In this document: piece after piece, positions 8,685-17,419 of the stretch
How positions within the stretch are numbered: the stretch's first letter is position 1
Layout of the letters: every line of letters begins with the position of its first letter
Source: Devosia elaeis
GTDB lineage: Bacteria > Pseudomonadota > Alphaproteobacteria > Rhizobiales > Devosiaceae
Reading direction: 5' to 3'
DNA: 64,000 nucleotides
NCBI RefSeq assembly: GCF_001650025.1
Contig: NZ_LVVY01000119.1
Location: 1 to 64,000, forward strand
Program-made: the position numbers and the translations under genes
The notes under the pieces: model-generated
Database searches by the model: none
What the model saw: only the letters and a program-made list of their open reading frames with translations
What the model was told of the DNA's origin: nothing

Positions 8685-9593
8685 TCACATTCCGTTTGTT
8701 GGATCAGCCCGACCATATTGGCTGGGTGGCAAGCCGGTAAATTTGGAGAAGGCCACGCTGAAGGCGCTGGCCGATCCATACCCGACACGCCTGGCAATTT
8801 CCTTGATGCCCCCGTCACGGCGCCGCAGCATATCCTTGGCCAAAGCCATGCGCCACGAAAGTAGATATTCCATCGGGGCCATGCCCGTTTGCTTCTGGAA
8901 GCGATCGAAGAATGCGGATCGCGAAAGGGTCGCGGCGCGCGCCAACTCGTCCACCGTCCAACTCCTCGAAGGCGCCTCGTGCAGGAGACGGATCACGGGG
9001 CCAAGTTGCCTGTCCGCCAAGCCACGCAATAGCCCGGGGGTTTCAAGGCCAGCGGCATCGGAACGTAGCGCCTCTATCAGAAGCAATTGGAGAAGGCGCT
9101 CGAGTACGATGCCTTTCGCAGCCCGCTCCGCCTTCGCCTCCTCGCGGATCATCCGGACAAGGTCAGTGAGCCGCGCCTGACCACGGACAAGCAGCAGGCA
9201 AGGCAGCAACGCGAAGACCAGCGTTGTGTCAGGCGCTCCAAAAGCAAGTCGACCGATCAGGATACGCATATTGGGCTGCCCCGACGGATCACCGTGACGC
9301 GTTTCATCGCCAATCTTTGTGACCCGCAACGGATCACTGCCACCGTCCGGCTCGCAATCGCTGGACATGGTGAAGGCATAGGCTGCGGGAATGAGGACAA
9401 AGTCATCCGCTTCCAGCCGGATATCGGGCTGGCCATTGATCGACAAATTGATCGACCCTTCGAGGATGACCGCGAAGAACGGGCTTCCATCTCCGGCGCC
9501 GTCAACCCGCCAATAGCCGGCCCCGCTCGCCATCTTGGAGAAGGGCAAACTTGGCTGCAGCATGGATACGATTTCGGCCAAAGGGTCGATCAT
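8685..9593 (-). CDS. AraC-family transcriptional regulator with cupin sensor domain
   Basis: 302 residues. The N-terminal cupin_6-type domain (about 1-190) contains YWRVDGAGDGSPFFAVILEGSINL and LEADDFVLIPAAYAF. The C-terminal AraC domain (about 200-295) has two HTH motifs, WTVDELARAATLSRSAFFDRF and EIARRVGYGSASAFSVAFSK, ending with the FTGLPPSQY signature. It is divergent from an SDR dehydrogenase 94 bases away, which it probably controls; this cupin-AraC plus SDR pairing is common. The inducer is unknown. The gene lies between two decayed remnants in a small region that looks recently rearranged. Confidence 0.9.
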   Translation of the reverse strand: MIDPLAEIVSMLQPSLPFSKMASGAGYWRVDGAGDGSPFFAVILEGSINLSINGQPDIRLEADDFVLIPAAYAFTMSSDCEPDGGSDPLRVTKIGDETRHGDPSGQPNMRILIGRLAFGAPDTTLVFALLPCLLLVRGQARLTDLVRMIREEAKAERAAKGIVLERLLQLLLIEALRSDAAGLETPGLLRGLADRQLGPVIRLLHEAPSRSWTVDELARAATLSRSAFFDRFQKQTGMAPMEYLLSWRMALAKDMLRRRDGGIKEIARRVGYGSASAFSVAFSKFTGLPPSQYGRADPTNGM

Positions 9594-9687
9594 TCGGACG
9601 ATCTCTAACGCAGTCAGGATTTAACATTATAGAAGGTCCTAGCCTAACGGTCCACATAGGCGTCGTATCAACGCAAAGGACATTTCC

Positions 9688-10434
9688 ATGAAAACCGTTC
9701 TCATCACCGGCTGCTCCTCCGGCTTTGGTCTCGACACCGCTAGGCACTTCCTCGAACAAGGCTGGAAGGTTGTGGCCACCATGCGATCGCCGAAACCAAC
9801 GCTTTTGCCGGCATCCGATAACCTGGTCCTGCTGTCCCTGGACGTCGCCAACGGCGAAAGCGTTCGTAACGCCATCGAGGCCGCCGGTCCAATCGACGTA
9901 TTGGTCAATAATGCCGGCATCGGCTGGCTCAATGCGCTCGAGGGAACGCCGATCGACGTTGCCCGGTCGATCTTCGAGACCAATGCCATCGGCACCATGC
10001 GCATGGTTCATGCTGTCGTGCCGCAGTTCCGGCAGCGCAGGGCTGGGCTCATTATCAACGTGACATCAAGCGTCACCATGAAGCCACTGCCCTTGCTGTC
10101 AGTCTATACGGCCAGCAAGGCCGCAGTGAATGCTTTCACAGAATCCCTCGCACTCGAACTGGCCCCACTGGGGATCGCGGTCAAAATCGTGCTCCCTGGT
10201 GCGGCCCCCGATACAAGCTTCGGAAGCAACGCGATGGCCTTGCTGACCGCCAATGGTGGCTTCCCCGAGGCCTATTCTGATTTCGCGAACAGCGTTATCT
10301 CAGCCATGCGCACGCCGGGCGCGCCCAAGACGCTGTCGTCGGATGTCGTTGATGCCATCTGGCGGGCGGCGACCGATCCATCCACGCCAATGCGTATCCC
10401 TGCCGGTGCCGACGCGGTTGCCTTGGAACACTAG
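9688..10434 (+). CDS. SDR-family NAD(P)-dependent oxidoreductase
   Basis: 248 residues, the usual classical SDR length. The nucleotide-binding TGCSSGFG motif is at 8-15, NNAG near 75, the catalytic Ser in NVTSSVTM and the YTASK active-site pair near 137-141. It would reduce a carbonyl or oxidise an alcohol with NAD(P). The ATG follows AAAGGAC. It is divergent from the AraC regulator, and a carboxylesterase remnant lies immediately downstream. The substrate cannot be inferred. Confidence 0.88.
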   Translation: MKTVLITGCSSGFGLDTARHFLEQGWKVVATMRSPKPTLLPASDNLVLLSLDVANGESVRNAIEAAGPIDVLVNNAGIGWLNALEGTPIDVARSIFETNAIGTMRMVHAVVPQFRQRRAGLIINVTSSVTMKPLPLLSVYTASKAAVNAFTESLALELAPLGIAVKIVLPGAAPDTSFGSNAMALLTANGGFPEAYSDFANSVISAMRTPGAPKTLSSDVVDAIWRAATDPSTPMRIPAGADAVALEH

Positions 10435-10539
10435 AAAATCGTCCTTGGCGCGGTCTTTAGCGACAGCGCCGAGGACTTAAACTCGGAGGCAGACGGGCGG
10501 GACGTTAGCCAACCATCCAGATGGCTCGCTCGGCGCATG

Positions 10540-10744
10540 GCCGCACCTTGCACTACGGAAGCGCGCCCCTTTCCGGCGTTGAGACGGGTCGCCGGCTTCC
10601 CGAAATCCTGGCCGCGATGCGGCGCTGCAGCAGGCGTCATATACGGACGACGACGGGACATTGTCTGAAGCAATCATGGATGCCTGGCTGCGCTTTGCCG
10701 CGACGGGCGACCCAATGGCGTGGCAGGAAGATTGGCCCGCTTAG
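10540..10744 (+). pseudogene. Remnant of a type-B carboxylesterase (C-terminus)
   Basis: One frame ends ASYTDDDGTLSEAIMDAWLR then FAATGDPMAWQEDWPA and a TAG at 10742-10744. LSEAIMDAWLRFAATGDP is the characteristic C-terminal helix of type-B carboxylesterases (family pattern LSDAMQDAWVAFARTGDPN). The catalytic body is absent and the start of the remnant is approximate. The rest of the 10435-10882 gap between the SDR gene and the LysR gene shows nothing else I can support. Confidence 0.5.
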
Positions 10745-10882
10745 GAGAGTACGGAGCCGGTGCCGGGAACCCGATACCGAAAAGCTGGACTTCATGGGGG
10801 GCGCTGGACCAACGCGTAACGCAAGACATCGAGATAGTGGGACCATGCTCTGCTTACCCCCGCTATCGTCCGCAAAACCGGA

Positions 10883-11785
10883 TCAGCGGTGATAGCGCCA
10901 CTGGTTTGTCAGCATCTCGATGAAATGCTGTGCCGGAGGCGAAACATTGGCCCCGCGCCTGCTAACCACACCGATCGTCCGGGATATCGAAGGGGAAACC
11001 AGCGGCCGCGTCGTCAGTATCGGGTGCTCCTTGAACGGGGTCGCCAGCCGCGGCAGCACCGAAATGCCGAGCCCTGCCTCCACCAGCCCGAGCGATGTCG
11101 ACAGATGGGTGGTTTCGTAGAACCATTTCATCTGCAGGTTGGAACGGGCCAGCGCCGAATCCATCAGCGTCCGGTTGCCGCTCGAGCGATCTACGGTAAT
11201 CAAGCGATAGGATTGCAGGTCCGACCACCTCACCTCGTTCATGGCCATAAGCGGGTGATCCTTCAGGGCCGCCAGCACGAACGGATCGTCCACCAGCGGC
11301 AGGAAGTCGAGTTCCGCGCTGGCGCCGCCCAGGAAATTGATACCGAATTCCACCTCCCCCCTCGATACGGCATGCAACCCGTCATTGGCCGTCAGGTCGA
11401 GGATACGAAAACGGATATTGGGGAATTCCTCGTTGAAGTCGCGAATGACCGCCGGCAGGAAGTAGAATGCCGCCGTCGGCAGGCAAGCCATGGTCACGAG
11501 CCCCCCCCGGCGCATGCCCATGTCCCGGAACGAAAACAGCGACGTATCGAACTCATCGAGCAGACGGCGAACCAGTGGGGTCAGCTCACGGCCGACCGCT
11601 GTCGGGGCAACCTGCCGCGTTGTCCGCTCGAACAATTGCGCACCGACAGCCGCTTCCAGTTTCTGGATACGCCGCGACAGCGCCGGTTGGGAAATGTTCA
11701 AAGTCTCCGCGGCACGGTGAAAATTCCCCAATTCCATCAGTGCGAGGAAGGCGCGCAAATCGAGCGTGTCACAGTTAAAAATCAT
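10883..11785 (-). CDS. LysR-family transcriptional regulator
   Basis: 300 residues from the ATG at 11785 (MIFNCDTLDLRAFLAL); an upstream ATG at 11818 adds 11 unlikely residues. The N-terminal HTH (about 5-62) reads FLALMELGNFHRAAETLNIS then QPALSRRIQKLE, a clear LysR signature. The C-terminal ligand-binding domain follows, with GGLVTMACLPTAAFYFLPAV and EFGINFLGG. It is divergent from the tripartite tricarboxylate transporter genes, and the intergenic region holds an ATGC-N7-GCAT dyad. It is most likely the substrate-responsive activator of that transport operon. Confidence 0.9.
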   Translation of the reverse strand: MIFNCDTLDLRAFLALMELGNFHRAAETLNISQPALSRRIQKLEAAVGAQLFERTTRQVAPTAVGRELTPLVRRLLDEFDTSLFSFRDMGMRRGGLVTMACLPTAAFYFLPAVIRDFNEEFPNIRFRILDLTANDGLHAVSRGEVEFGINFLGGASAELDFLPLVDDPFVLAALKDHPLMAMNEVRWSDLQSYRLITVDRSSGNRTLMDSALARSNLQMKWFYETTHLSTSLGLVEAGLGISVLPRLATPFKEHPILTTRPLVSPSISRTIGVVSRRGANVSPPAQHFIEMLTNQWRYHR

Positions 11786-11810
11786 TCTTCCGAGGCCTCC
11801 CCAACAAGCG

Positions 11811-11825
11811 ATGCGCAAATTGCAT
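11811..11825. promoter_or_regulatory. Candidate LysR box (T-N11-A dyad)
   Basis: ATGCGCAAATTGCAT is a dyad (ATGC / GCAT) fitting the LysR T-N11-A pattern. It lies 25 bases upstream of the LysR start and about 150 bases before the divergent transporter gene, the usual place for the recognition site of an autoregulated LysR protein. Confidence 0.45.
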
Positions 11826-11939
11826 TAATATAACAAAAAAGCGCATTTTACATATCAATCCAACACAGCATAACTAACGGCCAATGCCGGATCGAACCGG
11901 CTATCCAGCAGGGTTTACAACCCTGCATCAATGTGTACC

Positions 11940-11951
11940 TTTGTATACGAT
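11940..11951. promoter_or_regulatory. Candidate GntR operator before the TctC-like gene
   Basis: TTTGTATACGAT matches the first nine bases of the perfect palindrome TTTGTATACAAA found at 23372, before the flavoprotein gene. It sits about 22 bases before the GTG start of the binding-protein gene, a position from which a repressor could block transcription. The regulator is inferred to be the GntR protein encoded at 18707. Confidence 0.45.
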
Positions 11952-11973
11952 AACGATGATGGGAGGAACTATC

Positions 11974-13074
11974 GTGATCAAGCTAAGCCGTCGTAACTTC
12001 ATAACTGCCGCTGCTTCGGGTCTGGCCGCATCGGCGCTTCTCGGGCCAAAGGCCCTGGCTCAGGGGCCTGTGGACTTTGCGGGACAGACCATCGAGTGGT
12101 GGATGCCGTTCGCGGAAGGCGGCGGTTCCGACGTATGGGCGCGCTTCTTCGCCCCCTTCCTGTCCAAGCATCTGCCGGGGCAGCCCAATGTCGTTATCCG
12201 CAATGTGCCTGGCGGCGGGTCGATCACTGGCGCCAATGAATTCGTCGCCCGCGCCCGTCCCGATGGGCTGTCGCTCCTGGGCACCTCCGCCTCGACGCAA
12301 TTCCCGTTCCTGCTGGGTGATCCACGCGTCCGCTACGATTATGCCAAGCTCGCTCCGGTACTAGTGTCGCCCACCGGCGGCGTGGTCTACCTGCCGGCCC
12401 GCTTCGGCGTTACCAGCCCCGCCGAACTCGGCAAGATTACCGGCGAGGAACTGGTCTATGGCAGCCAGGGGGCGACGTCGCTCGACCTCGTGCCCTTGCT
12501 GGCCTTCCGCGTACTGGGCCTCAACGTTCGCCATGTCTTCGGCATGACCGGCCGCAGCGATGGGCGCCTTGCTTTCGAGCGCGGCGAAGCGACGATCGAT
12601 TACCAAACCTCATCGGCCTACCTCACCAACGTCTTGCCGCTTGTCGAACAAGGCGACGCCGTACCCATGTTCTCCTGGGGCGTGCTCGATGCCAATGGCA
12701 CCGTGCAGCGCGACCCGACCTTCCCCGACCTGCCGCATTTCGTCGAGGCCTATGAGATGATGCATGGCAGCGCCCCGTCTGGCGTCGAATTCGACGCCTA
12801 CATGGCTTTCTTCGGTTCGGGCTTCGCCGCCCAGAAGCCGGCCATGCTGCCCGAGGGGACCCCGGAGGATATCGTCTTCACCTATCGCAAGGCCTTCGAG
12901 GACGCCGTCAACGACCAGGAGCTCCAGGCGATCAAGGGCGATATTCTCGGCGACTATGTCCAGGCGGTCGGCCCCGACATCGAAAAGCTCTATGCCGTTG
13001 CCACCAGTGTGGAGCCCGCCGCCCGCGACTGGGTGCGGGAAATGCTGACCACGGACTACCAGGTGCAGTTCTAG
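11974..13074 (+). CDS. TctC-like solute-binding protein of a tripartite tricarboxylate transporter
   Basis: 366 residues from GTG 11974, chosen because GGGAGG lies 7 bases upstream. A longer ATG frame from 11884 has no such site. The N-terminus IKLSRRNFITAAASGLAASALL is a twin-arginine (Tat) signal ending near ALAQ. The mature protein is a Bug/TctC-type binding protein (pattern IEWWMPFAEGGGSDVWARF, then VPGGGSITGANEFVARARPDG). It captures an organic acid in the periplasm for the TctA-TctB permease encoded next. Tat rather than Sec export of a TctC protein is less usual. The ligand is probably a di- or tricarboxylate, judged from the neighbours. Confidence 0.88.
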   Translation: MIKLSRRNFITAAASGLAASALLGPKALAQGPVDFAGQTIEWWMPFAEGGGSDVWARFFAPFLSKHLPGQPNVVIRNVPGGGSITGANEFVARARPDGLSLLGTSASTQFPFLLGDPRVRYDYAKLAPVLVSPTGGVVYLPARFGVTSPAELGKITGEELVYGSQGATSLDLVPLLAFRVLGLNVRHVFGMTGRSDGRLAFERGEATIDYQTSSAYLTNVLPLVEQGDAVPMFSWGVLDANGTVQRDPTFPDLPHFVEAYEMMHGSAPSGVEFDAYMAFFGSGFAAQKPAMLPEGTPEDIVFTYRKAFEDAVNDQELQAIKGDILGDYVQAVGPDIEKLYAVATSVEPAARDWVREMLTTDYQVQF

Positions 13075-13132
13075 TCTCCTCGGACCGCGGCCGACAGCGC
13101 GCCGCAGTCCGGCTTCGTTCGCCTCCCGGCAC

Positions 13133-13163
13133 CGGCCGTCGCCCTTCCGGGCGGCGGCACGGC
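13133..13163 (+). terminator. GC-rich hairpin between binding-protein and permease genes
   Basis: CGTCGCCC-TTCC-GGGCGGCG lies within longer complementary arms (GGCCG / CGGCC) 20 bases before the permease ATG. There is no T-run. It may lower permease expression relative to the binding protein or stabilise the upstream message, as seen in other binding-protein operons. Confidence 0.35.
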
Positions 13164-13182
13164 CGATCCTGAGGAACATGCC

Positions 13183-15198
13183 ATGATCGACGTTCTCCTT
13201 CACGCCCTGCAGAACCTGTTTACCCTGACCAATCTCGGCTTCATGCTAGTGGGCGTCACGGTCGGACTGGTTGTGGGCATCCTGCCTGCCCTGGGCGGTA
13301 TTGCAGGCATGTCGCTGCTCCTGCCTTTCGTCTATGGGATGGAACCTACCTCCGCGGTCGCCATGATGGTGGGCCTGCTGGCGGTCATCCCCACCTCCGA
13401 TACGTTTTCGTCCATTCTGATGGGCATTCCCGGTTCGGCTGCCTCGCAGGCCACCGTGCTCGACGGGTTTCCCCTGGCGCGCAAAGGCGAGGCGGCGCGG
13501 GCCCTGAGCGCCTCCTTTTCGGCCTCGCTGGTGGCCGGGCTGTTTGGCGCCTTGTGCCTGACCGGCATTGTCATTGTCGCCCGCCCGCTCATTCTCAGCT
13601 TCAGCTCCGCCGAGCTCTTCATGCTGGCCCTATTCGGCCTGTCCATGGTTGGCGTCCTGGCCGGTAACAACCTAGCCAAGGGCGTTGCCGCATGTGCCCT
13701 GGGACTGGCCGTCGGCTGCATCGGCACGGCGCCCGCCGCGGGGGGCGAACGCATGTCGTTCGGGTCGCTCTACATGATGAGCGGGATTGAAATCACCATT
13801 ATTGGCTTAGGCATCTTCGCCCTGCCCGAAGTGATCGATCTGTTGCGCTCCAATGCCAGCATTTCGAGCACCGGCAAGCTTGGCAAGGGCTGGCTCGATG
13901 GCCTGAAGGATACCTGGACACATCGTTTCCTGATGCTGCGGACGTCCGGCATCGGCGCCATGATCGGGCTGATACCGGGCCTGGGGGGCAGCGTCTCGGA
14001 CTGGATTTCCTATGCCCATACCGTGCAGACCTCCAAGGACAAGTCGCAGTTCGGCAAGGGCGACATTCGCGGCGTGATCGGTCCCGAAGCGGCCAACAAT
14101 TCCTGCGCCGGAGGCAACCTCATCCCGACCCTGCTGTTCGGCATTCCCGGCTCCGGCTCGATGGCCATCTTCCTGGCCGCCATGATCCTGATCGGCCTGC
14201 AGCCGGGCCCCGCCATGGCCGATCCCAACCGCGATCTCGACCTGACCTATACCGTGGTCTGGACTCTGGCCATCGCCAACGTCGTAGGCACCGCCGCCTG
14301 CATTCTGCTCTCACCCTCGATAGCACGACTGACAACGATACGGTTTGTGCTGTTCGCCCCGTTCATGATCCTGATCGTGACCTTTGGTGCCTATCAGGCC
14401 ACGCGGTCTTTCGAAGACCTGATTGCGCTGCTGGTGGTGGGCCTGCTGGGCATTTTCCTCAAGCGCTTCGGCTGGCCGCGCCCGGCTTTCCTGATCGGCT
14501 TCGTGCTGGCGGGACAGGTGGAGACCTATTTCTACCAGGCCGTACAGTTCTATGGCTTCGCCTTCCCATTGCGTCCGGTGGCCATCGTCATCGCCGTGTT
14601 AACCGTGGTCTCGGTGTGGTTCTCGACGCGCAAGAGAAAGCCGACCGAACCGCTCGATCCGGCCATCGAGGCGCTCGACGAGCTCGAGGAAGAATCGAAA
14701 TCGGTCGTCGCCAGCAATATCTGGCCGCAGGTGATCTTCACCGGCTTGACGCTTGGCTGGTTCGCCTTCGCGATCATCGACGGCTCGAGCAAGTCTTTCC
14801 TCGACAAGGTGTTCCCCATTACCGTGGGCCTTATCGGCGTCGGTGCCAGTCTGCTCGTGCTATGGCCGCAACTGATGGCGGCAACCGGCCGTCGGAAGAT
14901 CGGTGGATCGTTCAACTTCGATCTCGATGCCAACCGAGCCGCGGACTTCTGGCCCTATGTCGCCTGGATTGTCGGCTTCATCCTGGCAACTGGCGTGGTT
15001 GGCTTCTTCCTCGCCTTGGTCGGTTTCTTCATAGGCTTCCTGCGGCTCGTGGCCAAGGCTGGCTGGCTCCAGACACTGGCGCTGACGGTGGGCGCCGTTG
15101 CGCTGATCCTGGTGCTCACCTCCATCCTCCGCATGAACCTGCCTGGCGGCCTCCTGCAGCACTACTTCTACGACGCATTGGTCTGGCCCCTCCGTTAG
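13183..15198 (+). CDS. Tripartite tricarboxylate transporter permease, TctA-TctB fusion
   Basis: 671 residues. The first 500 form the TctA subunit: about 12 membrane segments with conserved LGFMLVGVTVGLVVGILPALGG-type and IGLIPGLGGSVSDWISYAHT-type regions and EAANNSCAGGNLIPTLLFGI. A polar linker rich in Glu (about 490-510) joins a C-terminal TctB-like domain with four membrane segments (IWPQVIFTGLTLGWFAF onward). TctA and TctB are usually separate genes, so this is a natural fusion. The permease would use an ion gradient to move the organic acid bound by the upstream TctC-like protein. Confidence 0.9.
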   Translation: MIDVLLHALQNLFTLTNLGFMLVGVTVGLVVGILPALGGIAGMSLLLPFVYGMEPTSAVAMMVGLLAVIPTSDTFSSILMGIPGSAASQATVLDGFPLARKGEAARALSASFSASLVAGLFGALCLTGIVIVARPLILSFSSAELFMLALFGLSMVGVLAGNNLAKGVAACALGLAVGCIGTAPAAGGERMSFGSLYMMSGIEITIIGLGIFALPEVIDLLRSNASISSTGKLGKGWLDGLKDTWTHRFLMLRTSGIGAMIGLIPGLGGSVSDWISYAHTVQTSKDKSQFGKGDIRGVIGPEAANNSCAGGNLIPTLLFGIPGSGSMAIFLAAMILIGLQPGPAMADPNRDLDLTYTVVWTLAIANVVGTAACILLSPSIARLTTIRFVLFAPFMILIVTFGAYQATRSFEDLIALLVVGLLGIFLKRFGWPRPAFLIGFVLAGQVETYFYQAVQFYGFAFPLRPVAIVIAVLTVVSVWFSTRKRKPTEPLDPAIEALDELEEESKSVVASNIWPQVIFTGLTLGWFAFAIIDGSSKSFLDKVFPITVGLIGVGASLLVLWPQLMAATGRRKIGGSFNFDLDANRAADFWPYVAWIVGFILATGVVGFFLALVGFFIGFLRLVAKAGWLQTLALTVGAVALILVLTSILRMNLPGGLLQHYFYDALVWPLR

Positions 15199-15205
15199 GG
15201 GGGCC
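15185..15205 (+). terminator. Hairpin overlapping the permease stop codon
   Basis: GGCCCCTC and GGGGGGCC pair across a 5-base loop over the TAG stop at 15196-15198. No T-run follows, so it is more likely a message-stability or partial termination element between the permease and the isomerase gene than a full terminator. Confidence 0.3.
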
Positions 15206-15236
15206 GGACAACCCAGCGGACCATGCCCGCAAAATC

Positions 15237-15250
15237 TGCATACATATGCA
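15237..15250. promoter_or_regulatory. Candidate GntR-type operator before the first PrpF-like gene
   Basis: TGCATACATATGCA is an imperfect palindrome with CATACA and TATGCA halves related to the TTGTATAC sites at 11940 and 23372. It lies 23 bases before the start of the PrpF-like gene and could give this part of the operon its own regulated promoter. Confidence 0.3.
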
Positions 15251-15272
15251 TTCAATATAGGATCAAAACTCA

Positions 15273-16364
15273 ATGACCGCCCAGATCGCCATACCGTGCA
15301 TCCTGATGCGAGGCGGCACCTCAAAGGGCCCATATTTCCGCGCCGATGACCTGCCATCGGACAAGGCCGAGCGGGATCGCGTTCTTCTGGCGGCAATGGG
15401 ATCGCCAGATATAAGGCAGATTGACGGCCTGGGTGGCGCGGACACCCTCACCAGCAAGGTGGCCATTGTCAGCCGTTCTGATCGCGAAGGGGTGGATGTG
15501 AACTACCTGTTCGCCCAGGTGTCGGTAGACAAGGCCATCGTCGATACGGCCCCATCATGCGGCAACATGCTGTCGGGCGTAGGTCCCTTCGCCATCGAGT
15601 CGGGGCTGGTGCCCCTCACGGAAGGCACGACCAAGGTCGTCATCTACGACATCAATACCGAAAGCCAGATCGAGGCGATTGTCCGCACAGAAGACGGGCA
15701 GGTCGTCTATGACGGCGACGTCGCCATTGACGGCGTTCCCGGGACGGCCGCGCCGATCCGCCTCAACTTCATGAATATCGTGGGCTCCAAGACGGGTGCC
15801 CTACTGCCGACCGGCAAACAGGTGGAGCAGATCGACGGCATAGACGTGACCCTAGTCGATGTCGCCGTGCCAATGATGATCCTGCGGGCCAGGGATATCG
15901 GCAAGACCGGCTACGAGACGGCCGCCGAACTCGACGCTGACAAGGCATTTTTCGCGCGCATCGAAGCGATGCGGCGCGAGGCGGGGCTGCGCATGGGGCT
16001 GGGAGACGTCGCCAACAAGGTCGTGCCCAAGGTTGCCATCCTGGCTGAACCGAGATCGGGCGGGACGATCGCCGCGCGATATTTCGTGCCGCACAAGACC
16101 CACGCGGCCTTTGCCGTGACGGGCGGCCTCTGCGTCTCCTCCTGCGTCGCCATTCCCGGCACGGTGGCTGACGGTCTCGCCCGGGGCGCGTTGGATGCCG
16201 AGTGTATCGTGGTTATCGAACACCCCAGCGGCACGTTCGAGGTAACCCTGTCGCTGGTGCGTGCCGGCAATAGTATCGAAGTGCTGAGCGGCGGGGTCCT
16301 GCGGACCGCGCGCAAGCTGATGGCGGGGCATGTCTTCGTTCCTGCGACACCGGTTCCGGCATGA
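15273..16364 (+). CDS. PrpF/GalD-family isomerase (4-oxalomesaconate tautomerase-like)
   Basis: 363 residues with the DAP-epimerase-like double fold of the PrpF family. Conserved segments are CILMRGGTSKGPYFRADDLP, SKVAIVSRS, the active-site loop PSCGNMLSGVGPFAIESGL and the second-half FAVTGGLCVSS. The MRGGTSKG start and SCGN loop are closer to GalD (4-oxalomesaconate tautomerase) than to methylaconitate isomerase, but substrates in this family are interchangeable by sequence. It would shift a double bond in an unsaturated tricarboxylate. It overlaps the next gene by 4 bases (ATGA). A second paralogue lies at 20738-21868. Confidence 0.85.
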   Translation: MTAQIAIPCILMRGGTSKGPYFRADDLPSDKAERDRVLLAAMGSPDIRQIDGLGGADTLTSKVAIVSRSDREGVDVNYLFAQVSVDKAIVDTAPSCGNMLSGVGPFAIESGLVPLTEGTTKVVIYDINTESQIEAIVRTEDGQVVYDGDVAIDGVPGTAAPIRLNFMNIVGSKTGALLPTGKQVEQIDGIDVTLVDVAVPMMILRARDIGKTGYETAAELDADKAFFARIEAMRREAGLRMGLGDVANKVVPKVAILAEPRSGGTIAARYFVPHKTHAAFAVTGGLCVSSCVAIPGTVADGLARGALDAECIVVIEHPSGTFEVTLSLVRAGNSIEVLSGGVLRTARKLMAGHVFVPATPVPA

Positions 16365-17419
16365 AGCTCCTTGTTCTGCCGGGTGATGGCATCGGGCCTG
16401 AAATCGTCTCATCCGCCACGGCCGTGTTGGCGGCCGTGGACCGACGTTTCGCGCTGGACCTCAGTTACCATCATCGCGACATGGGTCTCAAAACCCTCGC
16501 CGATCAGGGCACTACGCTGCCAGCCGACCTGCTAGACGTAGCTCGGGCGCATGACGGGGTTCTGCTCGGCCCGATCTCCCACCTGGACTATCCGGCGCGC
16601 GATCGGGGTGGCATCAATGTATCGGCCGCGTTCCGTGTCGGCCTTGACCTCTTTGCCAATATCCGGCCAGCACGCACCCGTGCCGGCGTACCCCATCGCG
16701 GCACGGAGATGGACCTGGTGATCATGCGCGAGGCTACCGAGGGCATGTATCCTGACCGCAACATGCTCGTCGGGACCGGTGAATACATGCCGGTCGAGGG
16801 CGTCGCGATCTCGATGCGCAAGGTCACCTGGATGGCGAGCGAACGCATCGCGCGCGCGTCGTTCGAGCTGGCGCGCAAGCGTCGCCGCAAGGTGACGGCG
16901 GTGCACAAGGCCAATGCCTTCGTGGTGACCGATGGCCTGTTTCTCAAGGCGGTCCGTCACGTTGCTGCGCAATATCCCGATGTCGCGCTCGAGGAGGAAC
17001 TGGTGGACGCCATGGCGGCCCTGCTGGTGCGCGATGCGTCCCGCTACGATGTGATCTGCACCACCAATTTCTACGGCGACATCCTCTCTGATCTGGTTTC
17101 CGAACTCTCGGGCAGCCTGGGCCTGGCCGGATCGCTCAATGCGGGCGACAGCCTGGCGGCAGCGCAGGCGCAACACGGCTCGGCACCGGGCATTGCGGGA
17201 CAGGACAAGGCCAATCCCACCTCGATGATCCAGTCGGCTGCCATGCTGCTCGATTGGTACGGCGCGCGCACGGACCGGCCCAATTTCGTCGCGGCAGCGG
17301 CGGCGATCCAGCAGGCCATGGATGTCGTGCTGGAGCATCCGCATCTGACGACGGCCGATCTCGGCGGTCCGTTGGGAACCAATGCCTACACGGCCGAAGT
17401 GATCGCGCGCCTCAGCTAG
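16361..17419 (+). CDS. Isocitrate/isopropylmalate dehydrogenase-family oxidoreductase
   Basis: 352 residues. It opens with LLVLPGDGIGPEIV and has the substrate loop MREATEGMY, the signature TAVHKANAFVVTDGLF, the metal-binding segment YDVICTTNFYGDILSDLVSEL, and the NAD-binding PGIAGQDKANPTSMIQSAAMLL. The family oxidatively decarboxylates 2-hydroxy acids such as 3-isopropylmalate, tartrate, malate or homoisocitrate. HKAN in place of the housekeeping leuB pattern, and its place in a tricarboxylate cluster, point to a catabolic tartrate/malate or tricarboxylate substrate. It is translationally coupled to the isomerase upstream. Confidence 0.88.
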   Translation: MKLLVLPGDGIGPEIVSSATAVLAAVDRRFALDLSYHHRDMGLKTLADQGTTLPADLLDVARAHDGVLLGPISHLDYPARDRGGINVSAAFRVGLDLFANIRPARTRAGVPHRGTEMDLVIMREATEGMYPDRNMLVGTGEYMPVEGVAISMRKVTWMASERIARASFELARKRRRKVTAVHKANAFVVTDGLFLKAVRHVAAQYPDVALEEELVDAMAALLVRDASRYDVICTTNFYGDILSDLVSELSGSLGLAGSLNAGDSLAAAQAQHGSAPGIAGQDKANPTSMIQSAAMLLDWYGARTDRPNFVAAAAAIQQAMDVVLEHPHLTTADLGGPLGTNAYTAEVIARLS

